Source: a virus. From it: a stretch of 37,367 bases of DNA. Below the pieces are notes generated by a model. That model saw only the letters and a list, made by a program, of their open reading frames with translations, searched no databases and was not told where the DNA came from. Within the stretch, counting starts at the first letter, position 1; the number at the start of each line of letters is the position of its first letter. Position numbers and translations under genes: made by a program. Location: positions 1 through 37,367 of the IMG/VR virus record IMGVR_UViG_3300046809_000349. One strand, given 5' to 3'. This document shows positions 30,010 through 37,235 of the stretch, piece after piece.

Positions 30010-30936
30010 TTACCGCGGAGTTTGAAGCGTCTTAACTAGATGCTTCGCATCATCATCTGACATGCTACCGGGATCGACGCCTTTATCAAGCTTGTAAATA
30101 AAGGTGTCGACTCCCATAGCATCCAGCCTAGAGCCCAGCTCTCTTGCCTGCCTCTGCGCTTGCCTATCCCCATCAAATACAATGGCAATCCGATCAAAAA
30201 ACTTCTTGATTAGGACCACTTGCTCTATTTTGTACTCAATGCCAAGCACGGCAAAGGCTTGAGCACCCAGCCTCCAGACATCCGTGACACCCTCCACCGC
30301 TATACCGACCCTGGAACCCCAGCAATCCGGCCTGCCATACAAGATATTCTTGTGGTGCATAGCCTCGCGATCCAGTGGGCAAGCTCGGTACTTGATGTCT
30401 GACTTGCCTGTGACATCTCTGCATTGAAAGGACACTTCTCTATCATTCCACACGATAGGAATGAACAGCCTGTACCGGTAGTCGATATTGTCAAGATAGG
30501 CTAAAGGTCCCGTGCTGCATACATGCCATTCTGCTTCAATCTTCTCAGGATCAAAGCCTCTACCAGCCAAGTATCGCTTGTGAGAAGGACGTAAGGGGCC
30601 AACATCTGTAGGCCGCTTGTACCGAGATAGATTGATTAGCCTTGATGTCTTGTCCACTCGCGGGACAAAAGGTCCACCGGAGGCACCAAGCTCATAGTAC
30701 AGTTGACGAGCTTGTTCGGATGAGACGCGGCATAATTCAATCAATGTATCAACGGTGCTGTGCCAACCGCAGCGCCAGCATCTAAAGAACTTGTGTTGTA
30801 AGTTAAAGCCTAAATGCAGGCCGGGGCTGCCCGTGCAGAACGGGCAGCGACAATTGACCCACCCGCGCGTGGTATGCCTATCACCTTCCGTCTGATAGTG
30901 CACACCATGCCTACGGTAGATTTCAAGGATGTCCAA
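30010..30936 (-). CDS. DnaG-like primase, short
   Basis: The 308-residue protein has an N-terminal zinc finger (NCRCPFCTG at 29-36 and FFRCWRCGWHS at 51-60) and a TOPRIM domain with GIAVEGVTDVWRLG (about 211-224) and IAIVFDGDRQAQRQA (about 250-264). The C-terminal helicase-binding domain of bacterial DnaG is absent, as in several phage primases. It starts with TTG at 30936 right after the TAG of the sigma-like gene, with AGAGG 5 bases upstream. It should prime lagging-strand synthesis with the helicase at 18739-20337. Confidence 0.88.
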   Translation of the reverse strand: MDILEIYRRHGVHYQTEGDRHTTRGWVNCRCPFCTGSPGLHLGFNLQHKFFRCWRCGWHSTVDTLIELCRVSSEQARQLYYELGASGGPFVPRVDKTSRLINLSRYKRPTDVGPLRPSHKRYLAGRGFDPEKIEAEWHVCSTGPLAYLDNIDYRYRLFIPIVWNDREVSFQCRDVTGKSDIKYRACPLDREAMHHKNILYGRPDCWGSRVGIAVEGVTDVWRLGAQAFAVLGIEYKIEQVVLIKKFFDRIAIVFDGDRQAQRQARELGSRLDAMGVDTFIYKLDKGVDPGSMSDDDAKHLVKTLQTPR

Positions 30937-31404
30937 CTACGCCTCTTTCAGCATCAGGCTAACAGAGTGAAATGCTGTGTCAATCCGAACAGAGGCCCAC
31001 TGTCCCTTTAGCATTTTACGAATTGCCGCACGGGCCCGATAAGCAGGAATACCATCCAGCACTTCCAACACCAAATGGATCACATACTTACCATCATCCG
31101 GTAACTGACTCACTATCTCCTTGAAATAGTAAACATCCTCGGGGCTAGGTTCCTGACTAACCATGTCTTCGCTAATCTGATCATAGTCAGGATACTTACG
31201 CTTGTACTCCGCAATCACACTGCAGAGATGACGATAGACACAGGTGGTGGCGTAAGTCTTGAAAGATGCTTTGCGCGGGTCATATTTGGGATCAATTGTG
31301 GCCTTCCAATAGGCTTCCACCGCTTCGGAAAACAGGTATCCGACCTCAATACCTGTGCTGTATGCGAACTTAATCGCTAGCTTAGTTGGTATCGCTACTT
31401 CCAT
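30937..31404 (-). CDS. Sigma-70 region 2-like protein
   Basis: Residues 20-70 match the core of sigma region 2: EVGYLFSEAVEAYWKATI, then YDPRKASFKTYATTCVYRHL (41-60), parallel to the region 2 pattern of a DP-x-[KR]-[GA]-x-F-x-TYA box and the helix after it. A region 4 that would bind the -35 box is not clear; the C-terminal 60 residues are helical (VSQLPDDGKYVIHLVLEVL and a final helix). The 155-residue protein is shorter than bacterial sigma factors. It may redirect the host RNA polymerase to the TTGCAA-type promoters. GGGGG lies 5 bases before the ATG. It lies between primase and SNF2 helicase. Confidence 0.55.
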   Translation of the reverse strand: MEVAIPTKLAIKFAYSTGIEVGYLFSEAVEAYWKATIDPKYDPRKASFKTYATTCVYRHLCSVIAEYKRKYPDYDQISEDMVSQEPSPEDVYYFKEIVSQLPDDGKYVIHLVLEVLDGIPAYRARAAIRKMLKGQWASVRIDTAFHSVSLMLKEA

Positions 31405-31406
31405 AG

Positions 31407-32741
31407 TTACCCCCGTTTATTGTAATGGTTTAACAACTCAGCTAAGATTGATGGGAAGGTTTCCCCATCATGCACGGAGTCTAAAATTCTACGCTTCCTG
31501 TCTATCAGATCCGCCATCTTTTCATCTATTGTGTTTGCTGCTAGAAGATAATGTATTGTCACTGAATTGACCTGACCAATCCTATGACACCTATCTTCAC
31601 ATTGCAACAAGTCCCCCGGAGTCCACGGCAGTTCCAGAAATGCAACATTACTCGCTGCGGTCAGTGTTATTCCGGTACCTGCTGCTTGTGTTTGTCCAAC
31701 GAATAACCTGCACTTTGGATCCTTCTGAAACCGATCAATAGCACGACCACGCTCGGCTTCATTTACACTACCATCAACTCGTACAGCAACTTTACGAAAT
31801 GCGTTAAAAACAGGGTCAAGAATTTCACGATGGACTGCAAAAACAACTAGCTTCTGTTCCTCTATTGTATTAGCAATCCAATCAATTGCCTGTTCTAGTT
31901 TACCTCGAGCTGCTAACAAACGCAGAAAAGTAACCTTTGTAAGTGCCGCAGCCTTGTTTGCTTTTTTCGCTGCCTCCTTACCCTCTGTTTCCCTTACATA
32001 GCCAATAAAGTCCTTTTCAGCTGCGGTGTATTCCTTACGATTGGTCAACTCAAGTGGGACGAAGCTGCGTATCTTTGGTGGTAGACTCTTTAATACATCC
32101 ACCTTGCGCCTGCGCAACATAACCGAAGATAAGAGCTCATGGAGTTCAGGAATGTTGATTGCACCAGACTCATCCCAACCCCAGTATGTCAGCTTACGAT
32201 CACAATATCGCTCAGCATACTTTCGTTGATTGGGAAAGGTTTTGCGATCAATTATCTGCAAAATGTTGAATGCTTCGCTTGGTCGATTAACGATCGGAGT
32301 ACCAGTCAAGCCAATAACATGCGGGACTTTACGAGCCAAAGCCTTTACAGCGTTGGTGCGTTTTGTATTGTTGGTCTTTATAGCCTGAGCTTCATCCACC
32401 ACGATAACCTTTGGTTTTAGAGCTCTTAACCAGTCAACCCAGAAAGGTACAATACTGTAATGAATGATAATGAAAGATTGATTTTCATACCCTATACCCG
32501 CAGCCGTTTGAGAATAAGGCAGATAACACTCTTCGTGCAACATTAAGCGAATAAGTGATTGCCAGTGTAATCTGACAGACGTAGGACAGATTATGATTGT
32601 AGGTCTATACGACCGTCGATGCTGCAACCAACCTAATACTTGGACTGTCTTTCCCAGTCCCATCTCGTCGGCAATTAGAGCGCGACCTTTTCTGCGTTCT
32701 AGAAAAGTTACCCCCTTCCGCTGGTAAGGGAATAACTCCAT
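31407..32741 (-). CDS. SNF2-family helicase (UvsW/SMARCAL1-like)
   Basis: The 444-residue protein has the full superfamily 2 set: LFPYQRKGVTFLE at the N-terminus, motif I LIADEMGLGKT (22-32), motif Ia IIICPTSVRLHW, motif II VVDEAQAIK, motif III IGLTGTPIVNRP, and the second lobe with RVDGSVNEAERGRAI, FVGQTQAAGTGITLTAASNV and RCHRIGQVNSV. Such small SNF2 enzymes reverse or anneal branched DNA during replication and recombination, the role T4 UvsW plays. It fits the RecA/UvsY-like pathway in this phage. The ATG follows the previous stop by a few bases with only a weak ribosome binding site. Confidence 0.9.
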   Translation of the reverse strand: MELFPYQRKGVTFLERRKGRALIADEMGLGKTVQVLGWLQHRRSYRPTIIICPTSVRLHWQSLIRLMLHEECYLPYSQTAAGIGYENQSFIIIHYSIVPFWVDWLRALKPKVIVVDEAQAIKTNNTKRTNAVKALARKVPHVIGLTGTPIVNRPSEAFNILQIIDRKTFPNQRKYAERYCDRKLTYWGWDESGAINIPELHELLSSVMLRRRKVDVLKSLPPKIRSFVPLELTNRKEYTAAEKDFIGYVRETEGKEAAKKANKAAALTKVTFLRLLAARGKLEQAIDWIANTIEEQKLVVFAVHREILDPVFNAFRKVAVRVDGSVNEAERGRAIDRFQKDPKCRLFVGQTQAAGTGITLTAASNVAFLELPWTPGDLLQCEDRCHRIGQVNSVTIHYLLAANTIDEKMADLIDRKRRILDSVHDGETFPSILAELLNHYNKRG

Positions 32742-32745
32742 TCAG

Positions 32746-33072
32746 TCAGGCTTTGATGTGTTCTCTAGACCGACGCCAACGTGTTTCCCAATCATCCCAC
32801 TTTTCGCGGTCGAGAACTGTAAACCTTCCAGACTCTACTACGGCATACACACAGGGACCGGTCTCCACATGTTCCCGCGCATAGCGCAGTGCCCAGGGGA
32901 GAACCGTCCACTTTGTGTATCTTTGCTGGCCACGCCCACCATAGCGCAGCTCGATCACTGCAAAGTAAGCAGCCCTATCAAACACCGAGGCTTCCCAGTC
33001 AGCGTAAGACTGCTCAAAATTATGCTCGTGAGTCGCTTGAGCTGTTAGCGGTGTTTGCTTGCTGACGGGCAT
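32746..33072 (-). CDS. Hypothetical protein, 108 aa, possibly leaderless
   Basis: The protein is Trp/Tyr/Arg-rich and acidic-basic mixed, with a likely alpha/beta core (AAYFAVIELRYGG, YTKWTVLPWALRYAREH, CVYAVVESGRFTVLDREKW). I recognise no family. No Shine-Dalgarno precedes the ATG at 33072; instead TATAAG lies at 33086-33081, 8 bases before the ATG, so the transcript may be leaderless. It is followed by the SNF2 helicase gene after a 4-base gap. Confidence 0.6.
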   Translation of the reverse strand: MPVSKQTPLTAQATHEHNFEQSYADWEASVFDRAAYFAVIELRYGGRGQQRYTKWTVLPWALRYAREHVETGPCVYAVVESGRFTVLDREKWDDWETRWRRSREHIKA

Positions 33073-33131
33073 ATTGCAAGCTTATAGGCTTTGCACAAAA
33101 CTGCAAAAGGAAATAAGCATTCAGACGAGAT

Positions 33132-33314
33132 TTAATTTGGAGTCCGCTTTATGATGACGTATATCGTATCGTCATCATAATCCTTGCCGCTCCAGATATT
33201 GTGTTGACCAACCCATTCAACTGCACAGACAGACTTTGCTTCTTCCAGGGTCTGGCAGTAGTAGAATGCGTGAATCTGGTATTCGTTGATCAGTCGTCCA
33301 ACGAGGTAACTCAT
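33132..33314 (-). CDS. Small hypothetical protein, 60 aa
   Basis: The protein (start MSYLVGRLINEYQIHAFYYC) is a compact alpha/beta unit with no known motif; its C-terminus DDTIYVIIKRTP is strand-like. The ATG at 33314 follows the stop of the next gene upstream by two bases; GTG at 33335 is an alternative start. It is co-linear with the 33317-33514 gene. Confidence 0.55.
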   Translation of the reverse strand: MSYLVGRLINEYQIHAFYYCQTLEEAKSVCAVEWVGQHNIWSGKDYDDDTIYVIIKRTPN

Positions 33315-33316
33315 GT

Positions 33317-33514
33317 CTAGTCGCCCGTACCGCACAATTCAATATCGACCAGATCGTCGTTATCAAGTTCGACCGGGACAATCGATATCCACATCGTTGC
33401 CTGCTCGGCATCCTTGGAAAAGGCAGCTGATGCTGCCTGCGCCTTCTCCTCGGTGGAGAAAGTCCCAACGAAGTGGTCGTCGTCAAGGGCGAAAGTCAAA
33501 ATCCAGAGCTTCAT
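33317..33514 (-). CDS. Small hypothetical protein, 65 aa
   Basis: The protein starts MKLWILTFALDDDHFVGTFS and alternates strands and helices (TEEKAQAASAAFSKDAEQA), a small alpha/beta fold. GGAGA lies 7 bases before the ATG at 33514. A TTGCAA-type leftward promoter lies at 33539-33567. It heads the small leftward operon 33514-33132. No family recognised. Confidence 0.65.
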   Translation of the reverse strand: MKLWILTFALDDDHFVGTFSTEEKAQAASAAFSKDAEQATMWISIVPVELDNDDLVDIELCGTGD

Positions 33515-33538
33515 AAAAATTCTCCATCTGACTCAGGA

Positions 33539-33567
33539 AATGTAAGCGATATTGCACCGCATTGCAA
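33539..33567 (-). promoter_or_regulatory. TTGCAA-type phage promoter, leftward
   Basis: On the minus strand TTGCAA (33567-33562), 17 bases with a second GCAA 10 bases on, then CGCT-TACATT (-10 at 33544-33539), matching the motif seen rightwards. The predicted start lies about 18 bases before the ATG at 33514. Confidence 0.55.
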
Positions 33568-33622
33568 TATGCAAACTTGCATACCTGACCTGCGAAATTA
33601 GCTATTGCACCGCATTGCAATA
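33550..33622. repeat. Two copies of a 20-bp direct repeat
   Basis: TATTGCACCGCATTGCAATA occurs at 33550-33569 and again, identical, at 33603-33622, 53 bp apart (about five helical turns). Each contains TTGCA twice, 10 bp apart. It lies between the divergent genes 33317-33514 and 33666-33914 and is probably an operator pair. Confidence 0.8.
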
Positions 33623-33665
33623 CGCTGCTACTTTTTGGGTTCAATTCAAGGGTGGGGGGTTAGGG

Positions 33666-33914
33666 GTGCTAACCGCTGGAATAGTTCTGGCGGTGTGGGT
33701 CGGTCTGAACGTGATCGGCCTCACCGTCCTAGTGATTCGTTACGTTTTCGGCCGCGTAAGTCCATTCAAGGGTCGTTTCACAAAGGCCGGCCTCAAGGCT
33801 CGTGGAGCGCGGTATTCGTATCCCACTGCTATGTACTCGAAGGGTCCGAAACCCCCACTTCCGGTGCCGTACAGTCGCCCGAAATTCGTCCATAAACCCA
33901 TCGTAAGCCTTTGA
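33666..33914 (+). CDS. Small membrane protein, 82 aa
   Basis: The chosen start is GTG at 33666, with a GGGGGG run about 9 bases upstream; the longer open frame begins inside a repeat and is rejected. The protein has one strong hydrophobic segment (LTAGIVLAVWVGLNVIGLTV), then a basic tail rich in Lys, Pro and Tyr (FKGRFTKAGLKARGARYSYP). A single-pass inner-membrane topology is likely. No function can be assigned. Confidence 0.5.
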   Translation: MLTAGIVLAVWVGLNVIGLTVLVIRYVFGRVSPFKGRFTKAGLKARGARYSYPTAMYSKGPKPPLPVPYSRPKFVHKPIVSL

Positions 33915-33955
33915 CAACGCTCAATAAAAGAATTCAAATCATTTTGCATGATAGC

Positions 33956-33983
33956 TTGCAATGTGCTGCAAAAAGCTTATATA
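33956..33983 (+). promoter_or_regulatory. TTGCAA-type phage promoter
   Basis: TTGCAA (33956-33961), GCAAAAA 10 bases on, then GCT-TATATA (33978-33983), spacing 16. The best-conserved copy with those at 36576 and 37236. It drives the amidoligase gene at 34011. Confidence 0.7.
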
Positions 33984-34010
33984 TAGCTTTGTCAGAACGG
34001 AGACAAGCTC

Positions 34011-35225
34011 ATGCCTCGCATTAATCTACCCCCCACAATCAATGGCCAAGGTCCGGCCTGGTGGGACGAGCAGATCCACAATGAGTATCGGACCATCGCA
34101 ACACAGGTACGCCATCATCTGAGTGGCGTGTCCCAGTGGAACACCAATCAGTGGACCAACAATTGGACCTCAGTTCGGTGGCGGGCCGTTCGCTTGCTGG
34201 CCTTGCGCCAGCGGGTGATAAACACAAATCGGACCTGGCTGATTGAACGCTTACCGATGCCCAGCCTGCTGGAGCAGCTCCCGGAAGTGCTGTTGACCGA
34301 AGGCACAGTGACGCCTCGCGGTCCACGGGCGCCTCACACCAGCACAGCAATTGTGGCACTCAGCACCGCGCTTGACGCCGACCTCACCGATTACACATTC
34401 GGCGTTGAGATCGAATGCTACATGCCCCGGAATATGGGTCAACGCAGCCTTATGGCTGACATGATCAGCGCAGGCTTTCAAGCAGTGATTGGTTATTATC
34501 GTGATCCCGTCCGGCCTAATGTGTGGAAGATCACGCAGGACGGTTCGCTTGGTGATCGTAGAAATGGCATTGAAGTGGTGTCCCCAGTGCTGCAAGGCAG
34601 CGAGGGCATCCAGCAGATGCGTAAGATGATGAAGTTTCTGGAAGAAAAGGGCTGCACAGTTCGCCGCCAGGCAGGCTTTCACGTGCATATCGGCGCAGAA
34701 GGCCGAGATGTTAACTTCTTCCGCAATCTGATCAAGCTTTATGGTCACTATGAAGGCGCAATTGACTCTATCACTTCCCAGACGCGCCGTGCAAATAACA
34801 ATAGTTATTGCCGCTCGACCAAAGCGCGGGTGGAAGATGGTGCCAGGTCGCTTCTAATTGCAGCCGCCACCAATATAGACGAGCTGGCGCTGGCATATGC
34901 GGGTAGCTTGTTAAACATCATGCCAAGCTATCCCGCACAAATGGAGAATAGACTTGAGCGGTTCCTCAAGGTTAATCTCGCAGCCTTCTGGCGACACACA
35001 ACGGTCGAGTTCAGGCAGCACCAGGGCACGGTCGATGCCGACAAAGCAGAGCATTGGGTACGGGTTTGCTTGCGCATCTACGACGCGGCCGTGAAAGGTT
35101 TGCAGCCCGAGGGAGATGATTCCTTGCAGAATTTTGCAAATACGGTTAATATCCCTGCGAACGAGTTGGCTTTCCTGCAGGCGCGGGTAGCTCAACTCAA
35201 TCGTGTCATCACCGAGAGGAGATAA
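34011..35225 (+). CDS. Amidoligase-family protein (ATP-grasp-like COOH-NH2 ligase)
   Basis: The 404-residue protein has a helical N-terminal region (1-120) and an amidoligase core. Its motifs are YTFGVEIECYMPR (128-140), the nucleotide-binding DGSL (177-180) with GIEVVSP (186-192), GFHVHIG (222-228) and VEFRQHQGTVDADKAEHWV (about 336-354). The family forms amide/peptide bonds using ATP; members are known in phages next to AIG2-like gamma-glutamylcyclotransferases, and such a gene lies at 36632. GGAGA lies 8 bases before the ATG. The substrate (peptidoglycan peptide, protein or a small molecule) is not indicated. Confidence 0.8.
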   Translation: MPRINLPPTINGQGPAWWDEQIHNEYRTIATQVRHHLSGVSQWNTNQWTNNWTSVRWRAVRLLALRQRVINTNRTWLIERLPMPSLLEQLPEVLLTEGTVTPRGPRAPHTSTAIVALSTALDADLTDYTFGVEIECYMPRNMGQRSLMADMISAGFQAVIGYYRDPVRPNVWKITQDGSLGDRRNGIEVVSPVLQGSEGIQQMRKMMKFLEEKGCTVRRQAGFHVHIGAEGRDVNFFRNLIKLYGHYEGAIDSITSQTRRANNNSYCRSTKARVEDGARSLLIAAATNIDELALAYAGSLLNIMPSYPAQMENRLERFLKVNLAAFWRHTTVEFRQHQGTVDADKAEHWVRVCLRIYDAAVKGLQPEGDDSLQNFANTVNIPANELAFLQARVAQLNRVITERR

Positions 35226-35231
35226 GCAGCT

Positions 35232-35468
35232 ATGTACCGGACCAATGATGGACAACCTCTGGGGGCAACGACCCCAGAGGGTATTGTGAAAGAACTGCAC
35301 AAGATTTCTTTCACGCAATCAGATAACGATCGCAAGTTTATGAAAGAGACCCAAGGCAGAGTCTTGCTACAAACGGGCAAGCGGGTGCGGTGCGGCAGCG
35401 CAGAAGATTTCGTTGCCGACCTCGTTCGGATCGGCCTGCTGGTTGACGAAACCGAAACCACGCACTGA
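35232..35468 (+). CDS. Small conserved-looking protein, 78 aa
   Basis: The protein begins MYRTNDGQPLGATTPEGIVK and is helical thereafter (SDNDRKFMKETQGRVLLQTG). It has no known catalytic motif. GAGGAG lies upstream of the ATG, 10 bases away. It follows the amidoligase gene closely. Its role is unknown. Confidence 0.65.
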   Translation: MYRTNDGQPLGATTPEGIVKELHKISFTQSDNDRKFMKETQGRVLLQTGKRVRCGSAEDFVADLVRIGLLVDETETTH

Positions 35469-35492
35469 ATGGACTTACAAGGAGTAATCACA

Positions 35493-35726
35493 ATGCAGCC
35501 CACCATCAAACAATGGCTCGACCGCAATCCAGGCTGGCATCGGGCCCTGTCGAACAGCCAGTTCCGCGAGCGCCTCGCCCGACACTTGTACGACATGTTC
35601 GAGATGCGGACGAGCCGTCCATGGGATCAGGTGGGTGAAGAGGGAGCTTACCCCGAGATGCATACCGATTGGCTCGACTGCGCCGATGAACTGATAGAAC
35701 GGATGTCAAGCAATGGCCCAGGATGA
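35493..35726 (+). CDS. Hypothetical protein, 77 aa
   Basis: The ATG at 35493 has AAGGAG 8 bases upstream, which decides against an earlier in-frame start at 35469. The protein starts MQPTIKQWLDRNPGWHRALS and is an acidic helical protein with several Trp residues (HTDWLDCADELIERM at the end). No family recognised. Confidence 0.6.
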   Translation: MQPTIKQWLDRNPGWHRALSNSQFRERLARHLYDMFEMRTSRPWDQVGEEGAYPEMHTDWLDCADELIERMSSNGPG

Positions 35727-35730
35727 CCCA

Positions 35731-35850
35731 ATGACCCACATGCACGACGCCAAGCCGTGCGCCAAGGCGCACCTTACACGGTGGCGAAATACTGCGCAGC
35801 AACACCACACGGCAACGGCGCACGGATCTAATAACTGGAGAAACCGATGA
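35731..35850 (+). CDS. Possible 39-aa peptide
   Basis: A short frame from 35731 ends at 35850 with an ATGA overlap to the next gene, and has AGGA 7 bases upstream. The peptide is His/Thr/Ala-rich and low in hydrophobic residues. It may be a real small gene or a chance ORF; the stop overlap slightly favours the former. Confidence 0.35.
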   Translation: MTHMHDAKPCAKAHLTRWRNTAQQHHTATAHGSNNWRNR

Positions 35851-36155
35851 TCTGGACGATGAAGCACCCACAGGCAACGATCGAGATGCTCGGATACATC
35901 CCACTGTTTCTCAACGAGGGCAATCCTATGCCCGCGCGGGAGCAGTTCGATCGGTCCTATGGTCACGGTGGCGGGTGGGTCCCTTTCCAGGGGTTCACCA
36001 TGCTGGCCAATGGTGACCTGCAGTACCCAGGCGACCCACCGGTTAAACTGCTAGCCGAGACCATTCTTCGGAATGAGTTGATCCGCTTCTACAATCATTC
36101 ATGGGTTGCCATTGTGCAGCCCGGTGGTGAGTTCGAAGTTTGTCGAATGGATTAA
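35847..36155 (+). CDS. Hypothetical protein, 102 aa
   Basis: The ATG at 35847 has TGGAG 8 bases upstream. The protein has a MIEMLGYIPLF-like hydrophobic stretch, a Gly/His-rich YGHGGGWVPFQGF segment and a C-terminal strand (HSWVAIVQPGGEFEV). It is compact and soluble; no family recognised. It lies in the small-gene run between amidoligase and GGCT genes. Confidence 0.65.
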   Translation: MIWTMKHPQATIEMLGYIPLFLNEGNPMPAREQFDRSYGHGGGWVPFQGFTMLANGDLQYPGDPPVKLLAETILRNELIRFYNHSWVAIVQPGGEFEVCRMD

Positions 36156-36156
36156 C

Positions 36157-36288
36157 ATGCACTGGTCTGAAGTTATTCTTGCGGTGATACTAATCACATT
36201 CATCGCAGCGTGTGGACTATTGGGGTACCAACTCGGCTCAATGCCGCGTGCACCCATCGTCATTCACATCATTCAGGATCGATCATGA
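36157..36288 (+). CDS. Small membrane peptide, 43 aa
   Basis: The ATG at 36157 follows the previous stop by one base. The peptide has one hydrophobic helix (VILAVILITFIAACGLLGY) and a short basic/polar tail (PRAPIVIHII). It is followed by an ATGA overlap to the next gene, which supports its reality. Confidence 0.55.
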   Translation: MHWSEVILAVILITFIAACGLLGYQLGSMPRAPIVIHIIQDRS

Positions 36289-36566
36289 CCACCGAAGAGC
36301 TGCTCCTATCAGAGGGCTACACAAACGTTCGACAGCTCAAGGACGGCAGGTGGATCGGCCTGATGAATATGAACTTTACCACTGGTCTGTTCACAGGTCT
36401 GGATGAGACCGGTTATAGCAGTCGATATTGCTACGAACTCCGCCACGAGGCGTTCCTTGCTACGTTAGTTTGGGACGGTCAGGGCGACCCGCCGGGTCCG
36501 TGGATCAAGCACAAGGGTCCCGGTGTGGATCGCCTCAACCCCAGACTCAAGGACGAAATCTTTTGA
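36285..36566 (+). CDS. Conserved-looking phage protein, 93 aa
   Basis: The ATG at 36285 overlaps the previous stop as ATGA; CAGGATC lies about 7 bases upstream. The protein includes RQLKDGRWIGLMNMNFTTGL and YSSRYCYELRHEAFLATLVW, then GDPPGPWIKHKG and RLNPR, a compact Gly/Trp/Tyr-rich fold resembling small proteins common in phages of unknown function. It lies just before the GGCT-like gene. Confidence 0.65.
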   Translation: MTTEELLLSEGYTNVRQLKDGRWIGLMNMNFTTGLFTGLDETGYSSRYCYELRHEAFLATLVWDGQGDPPGPWIKHKGPGVDRLNPRLKDEIF

Positions 36567-36575
36567 TGCGGGGGC

Positions 36576-36603
36576 TTGCAATTCATCGCAAAGCGCTTAT
36601 ATA
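36576..36603 (+). promoter_or_regulatory. TTGCAA-type phage promoter
   Basis: TTGCAA (36576-36581), GCAAA 10 bases on, then GCGCT-TATATA (36598-36603), spacing 16. It precedes the GGCT-like gene with a normal 29-base leader containing AAGGAG. Confidence 0.7.
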
Positions 36604-36631
36604 TATAGGGAGTCAGCAAGGAGATTCCGAC

Positions 36632-37132
36632 ATGTTGTATTTCGCCTATGGAAGCAATCTCTGTGTCGAGGCGATGAAGCGCAGATGCCCCAAGGCCAAG
36701 AAGCTGGGCTCGTTTCATCTCACCCACTCACGCCTGGTGTTTCGCGGTGTAGCCGATATCGAGTACGACCGCAAGGAAAGCTGCCCCGGTGGTCTTTGGA
36801 AGATCACCAGGGAGTGTGAAAAAGAGCTTGACATGTATGAGGGCGTTGGTGGAGGTCTCTATGAGAAGATCTACATCAAGGTCAAGATGGTCAAGACCGG
36901 TAAGGTTGCCGATGTCCTGGTGTATCAGATGTGCCACGGTGGTGTTCAGCCTCCTGGGCAGCACTATCTGGACGTGATCGCACAGGGCTATGAGGACTTT
37001 GGTCTCGATCTGGACTATCTGGACATGGCACTCATTCGGTCCTGGAACGAGAAGGATCAGACGTCCTTTCTGAAGCGCCGGCGCAGGCGGCGGAAGGACG
37101 GTCCTGCTGCTCGTGAACTGATGGCCACCTGA
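36632..37132 (+). CDS. Gamma-glutamylcyclotransferase-like (AIG2/GGCT) protein
   Basis: The 166-residue protein opens with the family signature LYFAYGSNL (2-10) and carries the catalytic Glu in LDMYEGV (Glu70), followed by YEKI; the order and the spacing fit GGCT/AIG2 proteins that cyclise gamma-glutamyl groups with release of 5-oxoproline. The C-terminal 25 residues are strongly basic (KRRRRRRKDG), unusual for the family and possibly nucleic-acid- or membrane-binding. The ATG at 36632 has AAGGAG upstream; an earlier in-frame start (36428) is rejected because the promoter lies in between. It may work with the amidoligase at 34011. Confidence 0.78.
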   Translation: MLYFAYGSNLCVEAMKRRCPKAKKLGSFHLTHSRLVFRGVADIEYDRKESCPGGLWKITRECEKELDMYEGVGGGLYEKIYIKVKMVKTGKVADVLVYQMCHGGVQPPGQHYLDVIAQGYEDFGLDLDYLDMALIRSWNEKDQTSFLKRRRRRRKDGPAARELMAT

Positions 37133-37151
37133 ATGGACTTACCGGGGGGTC

Positions 37152-37226
37152 GAGCCCATAACTCAACTGGTAGAGTAGCCGGCTTTTAATCGGCAAATCC
37201 GGGTTCGAATCCCGGTGGGCTCACCA
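37152..37226 (+). tRNA. tRNA-Lys (anticodon TTT)
   Basis: The sequence folds into a cloverleaf: acceptor GAGCCCA paired with TGGGCTC, D arm CTC/GAG, anticodon stem GCCGG/TCGGC with loop CTTTTAA, and T arm CGGG/CCCG with TTCGAAT. The anticodon TTT reads Lys AAA/AAG. CCA is encoded (37224-37226). It lies between the GGCT-like gene and another TTGCAA-type promoter. Confidence 0.93.
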
Positions 37227-37235
37227 AATTAAAGC

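Noticed and set aside
33552-33665. N-terminal extension of the membrane protein
   Set aside because: The longer frame begins inside the 20-bp repeats, which look regulatory, and has no ribosome site; the GTG at 33666 has one.
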